Assembly (NCBI GenBank): GCA_001297265.1
Contig: LIHB01000011.1
Coordinates: 221,828 to 285,827 of the forward strand
Length of the DNA: 64,000 nt
Reading direction: 5' to 3'
DNA from: Mycosphaerella arachidis
Taxonomy: Eukaryota > Ascomycota > Dothideomycetes > Mycosphaerellales > Mycosphaerellaceae
Below, piece after piece: positions 57,629 through 64,000 of the stretch. Position 1 is the first letter of the stretch, and the number at the start of each line of letters is the position of its first letter. The translations under genes and the position numbers were made by a program. A model generated the notes under the pieces. The model searched no databases and had not been told where the DNA came from. It saw only the letters and a program-made list of their open reading frames with translations.

Positions 57629-59460
57629 TTAAGCCTTGACCCCTTCGCTGCCTGCACCGTCGACCGTAACCGTCATGCTTTCGCCATCACGGCTGTCATC
57701 AGGCGCAACGATGCTTGCAGGAGAGAACGACATGCTTCGTGATGCCACAATTTTGCGCAACTCGTTCAGGATGTCCACAGCCAAAATCTCCAAGAATTGC
57801 GAAGAATTAACTAGCCCACGCGTGATCCACTTGCGGAACTCGAGCGCCACGAGACTGTCCATACCATAGTTGCCAAGGACGACAGCCCTGTCGATATCTC
57901 CCTCGTCGCGCATGGGGATCTGCGACATCTTACTGATAAAGTCTTTGAGAATGATCTCACCAGCTACCTCTGGCGAACTATGTGTAAGCAGCTCGGCGAG
58001 AGACTTCTCCACTGCATGACTGGCTGACGTATTTGACGCATTCCTGGCGTTGTATTCCTGGAGCAACAGGCCGAATTTGGCATCTCCGATCCAGAAAGAA
58101 TCTTTGACATGCTCAGTGCCGCGAGGCCGGTAGTAAAGTGTACTGCACAATGCCGGTTGAGATCACCGCTGATACTGGCTTCGATAAGGACGTGAATCGC
58201 ACGCTGGTCGACAGCACTTCGTCCGAATGCTTCGGAGACGGCCTTTTTGCGGTCTACGTTCTCAGCAAGATAGCATATTCCGGTCACGGGTGACAGGCCA
58301 AGGGTCGTGCAGGGTAGATCGAGTGATTTACGGTACGAGACGAACGCATTCATAAACCTCGATTTCGCAGCACAGGCTGCTTGACCGCGATTCTCGACCA
58401 TCACTGCTAGCGAGGAAAGGGCAACAAGGAAGGCAAGAGGAGAAGAGGTGAGCAAGTCATGAAGGTCCAGACATCGTCCACCTTCGCCTTCAGGACCATG
58501 TCGTAGTCTTCACATTCCATCTTCTCGAAAAGAACATCCTACAGGGAATAAATCTCTGAGACGCAAGTGAAGATACTTGATAGTCAGCTTACTTTTAGAA
58601 CCATAGCTGAGTAGACAGTGCCAGCCACAGGAGGTAAGATACTCACTTTCGTGGCTAGATTTGCCTCCACAGAAGTCTTATCTGCTATGTCGCTCGCAAT
58701 CATATGCACCTCAGTACCAGACATGGCTTTGAGCCGGTTACTAAGTATAGCGATAGTTTTCACGTCGCTGCCGCTGCGAAATGTCAGAAGGATTTGGCCA
58801 GCCCCTCGTTCCGCCATCCAGTCAGCGATGGATCAACCAACATTGCTCGTTCCTCCGACGATAAGGTATGTTGAAACTGACCTGGGCGAGTCAACAAGTC
58901 ATGGTTTGCGGTTCACTGCTTGCCCATTGCCCGCCCCGTCTGCAGGCTCAACAGAGCATCTTGCGCTTCAGCTAACGAGTAGCATGTACGAGGCGAGAGT
59001 GGGTGCAGCTTGTCCGAGGGAGCAGAGGTCGAAGACGTCCTTGTGGACCTGATTCATGATATCTGGGGGCTTGGTGGTAACGATCATGAGAGCAACGGAG
59101 GCGCTGGTGACACTATTGTAAAATATCCTATTCTCGAGACCGGAATCGCGTTTGATGTCACGCTTTCCGATCTCTACGAAGCGTCCAAGAGGAGCCATGC
59201 ACTCCCATGTAGCTCGCAAAGCATCACCGGCAAGGAAGTTCAAAGCGACGTCGACACCCTGATTTTTAGTAGTTTTTCGGATGCCTTCAGCAAAGCTCAG
59301 ATCTCTACTGTGTAAACTATTCTGTGCTCCGGAATAATGTAGGTTTCGACCAGATAGATCTTCTTATCGACGCTGCCCACTGTGACAAACACTTCGGCGC
59401 CAAGAGATTTGACGATCATGATGGCAGCCTGTCCGACAGGACTACTGTTGCAGACTGGCC
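57629..59460 (-). pseudogene. highly reducing polyketide synthase remnant (ER-KR-ACP)
   Basis: Minus-strand reading gives the C-terminal part of an iterative type I PKS in the right order. First is part of an enoyl reductase (QAAIMIVKSLGAEVFVTVGS, then ALNFLAGDALRATWECMAPL). Next is a ketoreductase (STYLIVGGTSNVG, ASDIADKTSVEANLA, FLVALSSLAVMVENRGQA, TTLGLSPVTGICYL), and last an acyl carrier protein (NYGMDSLVALEFRKW with the phosphopantetheine Ser). It is broken: a two-base shift lies in the ER near 59310, a TGA follows SNVG in the KR near 58832 (CGA expected), and there is a shift near 58145 between KR and ACP. KS, AT and DH domains are absent from the window. No product can be inferred. Confidence 0.8.
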
Positions 59461-59993
59461 GCTCAATTCGGGCGGAAAGATTTCAGTAGTGGAGCTACGA
59501 GCGAGAGTGGTGATTTACGGCGGCGTAGATAGTCAGTAGAAGACTATGAGAATAATGAGACTTTGTGTTCAAGGAGACAACACGTGATTCCCGGTGGTAT
59601 TGGCTCTCTGTACCGAGAGGAGATCGAAGTCGCATCGCGTTGAAGGTCCCGGCTCAATCATCGAATTTAGCCGGTGCCGTGCTGAGGTATACGCTGTGAT
59701 GCTCAGCGCCGCCCATCCCCCTGTTTCGTCGCTAGGCCTGTCGGCGCGACCACTTCTCAGCACGCTTGGCGAGAGGACAGCGCTCCCACCACAATATGCC
59801 GTCAAGGGTTACATTCACCCTCTGATCTCGACATTGTGAACTGTGCGACTTCGCTGCCAGCTAAGAAGCAATGGCGATTTCCCCTGAATGATACAAGCTG
59901 ATAATCTGCCGGGCATCAGCTGCCGCTGCGACTTCCAGAAGGTTTACTGCAGATGGCTATATATAGCGGGACATCCTTTGCCCAAGCCATAGA
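59461..59993. other. intergenic, PKS remnant to beta-glucosidase
   Basis: About 530 bases. The missing 5' part of the PKS is not here. A minus-strand open frame at 59569-59805 has no recognisable domain. Confidence 0.4.
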
Positions 59994-62509
59994 TCATATC
60001 TCCAGCACGACATCGCCCCTCAGATCCCTCGAACTGGCACCCGCCGAGAACGTATAGCTTCCATTAGCGATCGCCCACTTCTGCGCCACAACATCCCAGT
60101 AGCTGACATCCCTTCTCCTAACACTGAACGTCACCCCACTCTCCTCGCCCGGCTGGAGCTTGACTTTCTCGAAACCTCTTAGCTGCTTCGGAGGCTGCTT
60201 CGCCTCGGCTGGGTAGCTGACGTAGAGCTGAGCGACTTCCGCTCCTTCGACTTCGCCGGTGTTCTTGACGGACACGTTGATAGACACGACCTCGTCGAAG
60301 AGGTCGGACGTTCCGCCAAGAGTGAGATGACCAGTCGGGTAAGTCGAGCAAAGAGCGGTCGAGTTCTTCGAAGCGATGGAAGGCGTTGTGTATTCGAAGG
60401 TTGTGTAAGAGAGGCCACTGGAGCGTTTTGTTAGTGGATGAGACTGGACGGCAGGGAAGGTTATACTCACTATCCGAACGGATACCTCACAGTCTTGTTC
60501 TGCGCATCGAAGTATCGGTAGTCGATGTGTACGCCCTCGCTGTAGTCGCACTCTGCAGTGTAGCAGACGCTGACGGGATAGTCGCTCTCGTTCTTGGCAA
60601 TGGTATAGGTCAGCTTTCCGCTTGGGTTGACGTCGCCATACAATACGTCGGTGATGGCGCCACCGCTTTCTTGGCCTAGAAGGGAGCCATAGAGGACGGC
60701 AGTGATGTTTTCGTGCTCGATCCAGGCATCGACGAGACGTGCTCCAGGCGTGTTGATGACCACGACTGTGTTGTTGCAATTTGAGGCAACAGTCGTGACG
60801 AGGATGTCTTGGTCGGTGTGGTACAAGACGCTGCGATCGCCGCCCTCGCCGGCTGCTGAGTTGATGAAGACGAGACAGACAGTGGAGTCAGACGCATAGT
60901 TCTCGTACGACGGGGTCACAGCTGTACCGGAGCCACCAATGCTCAAACCACCGCCACCGCCTCCACCAGCACCTCCGCCACCTGGAATTGATGAATTTGA
61001 GCTTGAGCCTCCGCCTCCAGGAATTCCGCTTGCAGCAGTGGAGTTGTCGCTCATGGTGGGGATGGATACGCCACCGCCCAGAGCGCCTGAGCTGGAAGTA
61101 GACGTGTAAGTATCGTTCAAGATCCAGCGAATCATGCTGCCATCGGCTCTAGCCCTTGATGAGATGGCCTCGTAAGGCGTGATATCATAGCCCAGAGAGC
61201 CTTGACCACTTCCTCCTCCAGTTGCAAGATGGCCTTGGTATGGGTCTTTCACGCCCATTACCGAGAATGCAAAATTCGGTCCAGCGATAGCTGGTCCAGC
61301 GTGAGCGCCGAAGAGACTGATCACATGTGGTGCCTTCAGTGGAAGACCGCCACCATTGGCGTTGTTATTCTTGAGTAGGACTAGTGAGTCTCGTCCCACT
61401 TCCCGAATGAGCGTCGCATGGTCAGCACGAACGCTTCTATACTCTGTCGTCGATGCTTCTGACGGCTGCTGGCCGTTGTCAAGCCCGGAGAAGTAGTATC
61501 CGATGACGTTTCGAACAGCCATGTCATCGAGTCGAGCTTGGGTGAAAGAGCCGTTTGAGATGCCTGCGTTAAGAATGTCCGCAGTCCAGTAATTGCTCGA
61601 TCCGTAGTCAAGCCCTGCGTTAGCAGAGCCATAGGAAGTTGATTGCGAGTTAACATCAGGCAAGACGTAGCCTGGAAAGCCCAGTTCTTCCTTGAGAAGA
61701 TCATTCAGGAGCTTGCTGTTCTCGCAGGACAAGGTACTATTGACTTTCGTCATGGCACACATGGCAGCTCCCATTCCAGCGCGAGTAGCATCAGCGAACG
61801 GCCAGAGGTACAATTCATGGATCGTCTTATCGTCGGCGTTGCTGGTATAGACAGTCGAAGTGGTGGAAGAAATCGACGATGAGCGGTTGGTCTCCTGTTC
61901 GTTGAGCAGCAGATGACGGCCGATTGTAATAACGCCGGCTGAGTTCATGCCTTTGACAGCCTTTTCCATGCAGATGCCAGTGAGAAATGGGTCGGGTGTG
62001 AAACCTTCAGCAATGCGACCACCATACGGAGTGCGGCCAAGTGGACCTGCCACAGGGCCGTTGATAGCTGCGGACATCTTAGCTTTAGTGCCTGCTGTGG
62101 GATCGCCCTGCTCACCGTTGTAGCCCATGCCATAGAACTCCTTGCCTAAAGCCTTCCACTGAGCCTCGAAGTGTTCCTTGTCCCAGGTCATGGCCAAGGC
62201 ACCGCCCAGCGGGAAAGACGAAACATAGTATTGCTGGTTGATGCCAGCAACGCCATCTTTGTTGGCATACGGTGTCCACGAAATGTTGCCACTAGATGTG
62301 CTATTGCTATCGATGCTGCTGCCTGTAATGATCGAAACTTTCTGGGCGTTGGTGAGATGGGCGACAAACGCAGTTGCTTTCTCGTACGCCGCCTGATACT
62401 CGCCAAGGTCAACCTTCCCAGAAGAAAGAAGGGCGGCTGACGAAGAGTTTGCGGCTGACGAGCTCACCAGCAGCGTCGATACAGCTGCTAGAGAGCTGGA
62501 CACCCTCAT
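59994..62509 (-). CDS. secreted GH3 beta-glucosidase, divergent
   Basis: Two exons on the minus strand, 62509-60471 and 60417-59994, 820 aa. The N-terminus is a signal peptide (MRVSSSLAAVSTLLVSSSAA). The GH3 catalytic domain has INGPVAGPLGRTPYGGRIAE, the substrate loop GRHLLLNEQE, and the nucleophile region GYVLPDVNSQ...AGLDYG, where the Asp aligns with that of the usual SDW motif. The second domain includes REVGRDSLVLLKNNN. A glycine/serine-rich linker of about 60 residues (positions about 505-570) is inserted in it. The fibronectin-III-like C-terminus (PPKQLRGFEKVKLQPGE) is in exon 2. KH to RH and SDW to PDV changes mark it as a divergent subgroup. Substrate uncertain. Confidence 0.9.
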
Positions 62510-63755
62510 CTCGAAGGACTGTGCAGAACCAACAAGGGCGTAGCGAAAAGGAACGACTAGGGGGATCAAGACTTCGAGTCTGGTCGTCTCGACCACGTAC
62601 TTATCTGATCTACGACCGTCACGATCTTAAGAAAGCCGCGTGTGCCTAGCTCGATGCGTGCGACATCGCATGCCAGGGACAGGACCTTTCTGGCCGCATT
62701 GCGGAAGTCGAAGGTGAACGATCAGGCTCGAAGCGAGGTCCTATTGTGATACATAGCAACGGGGCCGGCAGGACACCGGTAGTTGACTCTCCACGTGTCC
62801 CAGCGCGGTCCCAGCAATATCAAATGTGGCGCTATGTCAAGATCTGTGAACATCTGCTGGAACGACCAATAGTTGTTGTGCTGTTGCAAAGGAATACGCA
62901 GCTGGCCCATGAAGCCGGTTCGCATTTTCTGGACTAGGAGACCTGTCTTTTGGGAAGACTTCCAGGAGCAGACGACGTTGATGTTCGGAATCACGCGATG
63001 AAGACTCCCCGGTATTCGAGACCCTCCGAGATCCGGGTTGTTCAGATCAAATTCGAGGCTAGTGCAGTTCTTAGACTCGGAGCCCAGGAGGAGTCATCAC
63101 CGTCGCCATGCACAAGCCTCTGACTTAGGGCTAAGGGGGCAATATCTAGAGATCGTCGCGGCGTCGCGGAGGCATTCCCTTTTTATGTACCATAGCACTG
63201 TTTCGTTGATGCGATAGCAGGCGTGATTATCCAGCGGCTTGCGTCCTGAGTGAATAAGTGTCGAAACGCCGTTACGATTGGTGGTGATCCTCGGCTATCG
63301 TCGGACAGTGGCGGTGGCTAGCTCAGTGTGGCAACATCTGCATCAACTGTCATGTTTCTGTATGGGATCGAGGCCACTATACACCTCTTGACAACAGAGC
63401 ATTCGGAAGCAGGGGCGCTTTGGCAATGGTTCAAGAGTGCCTGCGTTCCACAACCTGTAAGGTGCATCGTAGTGCAGGCTGATCATGTTCTCGATGGGTA
63501 CAACACTTCTTGGTGGCTGACAGCGTTGGCAGAATGCGATTGGATTCCTTCGAGTCAGCGAATTGTCGAGAAGGAGTCGGTTACCGTGGTCGATGGTAGT
63601 CAGATGAGGATGCAAGACGCCTGCTGAACGACGAGGTGAAGCATAAGGCGTCTGCCTTCCCACTCGCTGACATGGGAATGATCGCCACGGCAGCCGAGTC
63701 GCGCCAAAACTCAAAAGCAGCGCGATCCCCACAGTCCTTTGACTTTCAGAGCAAC
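62510..63755. other. intergenic upstream of GH3
   Basis: About 1.2 kb between the divergent GH3 gene and the partial gene at the right edge. No gene recognised. The open frames near 63328-63819 on both strands have no homology that I can see. Confidence 0.4.
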
Positions 63756-64000
63756 ATGGACATTCTGTTTGGCCGTCGCTCCGAGGCGTGGACAAGTCAA
63801 CATTCACCCCCAGCTGCATCCAAAGCAGACTCTTCTACTTCCAAGACCGGTTCATGGCTATCTTCTCAGACTTCCTCCGCAAGCACTAGCGCAACCACAC
63901 CCTCGGACCAGGCTCCTACTATTACGGAGTCTCTGATACAACTCATACGGGAGTATGTCGCTGCTGTGAATGAGCGCAATTGGGAGGACTTCAATCGTCT
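63756..64000 (+). CDS. partial gene at window edge, possible SnoaL/NTF2-like protein
   Basis: From the ATG at 63756 the frame is open to the last base (81 codons seen). The first 55 residues are Ser/Thr-rich and probably disordered. They are followed by ITESLIQLIREYVAAVNERN and WEDFNR, which resembles the first helix of SnoaL/NTF2-like folds. The 3' end is outside the window. The start context (gcaacATGg) is good. The function is not assignable from this part. Confidence 0.5.
   Translation, partial: MDILFGRRSEAWTSQHSPPAASKADSSTSKTGSWLSSQTSSASTSATTPSDQAPTITESLIQLIREYVAAVNERNWEDFNR

Noticed and set aside
1..64000. tRNA, rRNA, CRISPR or intact transposon
   Set aside because: I looked for cloverleaf/T-loop signatures, repeat-spacer arrays and terminal repeats with transposase motifs and saw none that held up; a covariance search would decide for tRNAs.

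Overview
This window is nuclear DNA from a filamentous ascomycete. Genes carry short (about 45-120 nt) GT-AG spliceosomal introns with CTNAN-type branch sites, intergenic spacing is moderate, and many products are fungus-specific: fungal-type ATP sulfurylase with an APS-kinase-like tail, bifunctional phytoene synthase/lycopene cyclase, Mgr2, a siderophore transporter, and HET, F-box and BTB families. Gene content suggests a Dothideomycete, perhaps Mycosphaerellales/Capnodiales, but that placement is inference. There are no tRNAs, rRNAs, CRISPR arrays or intact transposons that I can see.

Layout. 0-7.4 kb: sulfate assimilation pair (PAPS reductase MET16 and ATP sulfurylase MET3), then a six-exon sugar transporter. 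7.4-9.4 kb: gene-poor, with a decayed HET-domain gene. 9.4-14.5 kb: sorting nexin SNX3, RNase P/MRP subunit POP7 divergent from lipoate pathway gene LIP2, and an unrecognised 517-aa protein. 14.6-19 kb: three related BTB genes on the minus strand, the middle one a pseudogene. 19-30 kb: tartrate-dehydrogenase-like enzyme, a small secreted six-cysteine protein, Ubp3-type deubiquitinase, a four-exon MGR2, and a tail-anchored FHA (SLMAP/Far10) protein.

31-42.1 kb holds the most coherent system: carX (retinal-forming carotenoid oxygenase), carRA (phytoene synthase/lycopene cyclase), carB (phytoene desaturase) and carO (microbial rhodopsin with both proton-pump carboxylates and the retinal lysine). 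Together they encode the route from geranylgeranyl diphosphate to beta-carotene, its cleavage to retinal, and the opsin that binds it. The cluster matches the car cluster known from Fusarium.

42.5-64 kb is accessory DNA: an HSL-type esterase, a lipocalin-like protein, a secreted PAN-like protein, a siderophore transporter with two ATCWGATAA iron-GATA sites upstream, a divergent GH3 beta-glucosidase and a partial gene at the right edge. Between these lie remnants of F-box-like genes and of a highly reducing polyketide synthase (ER-KR-ACP), carrying frameshifts and stops. Most stops that I could place in a reading frame fit C-to-T changes, as expected from repeat-induced point mutation, though decay by ordinary drift is not excluded. 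Exon boundaries were worked out by hand from splice signals and family alignment.
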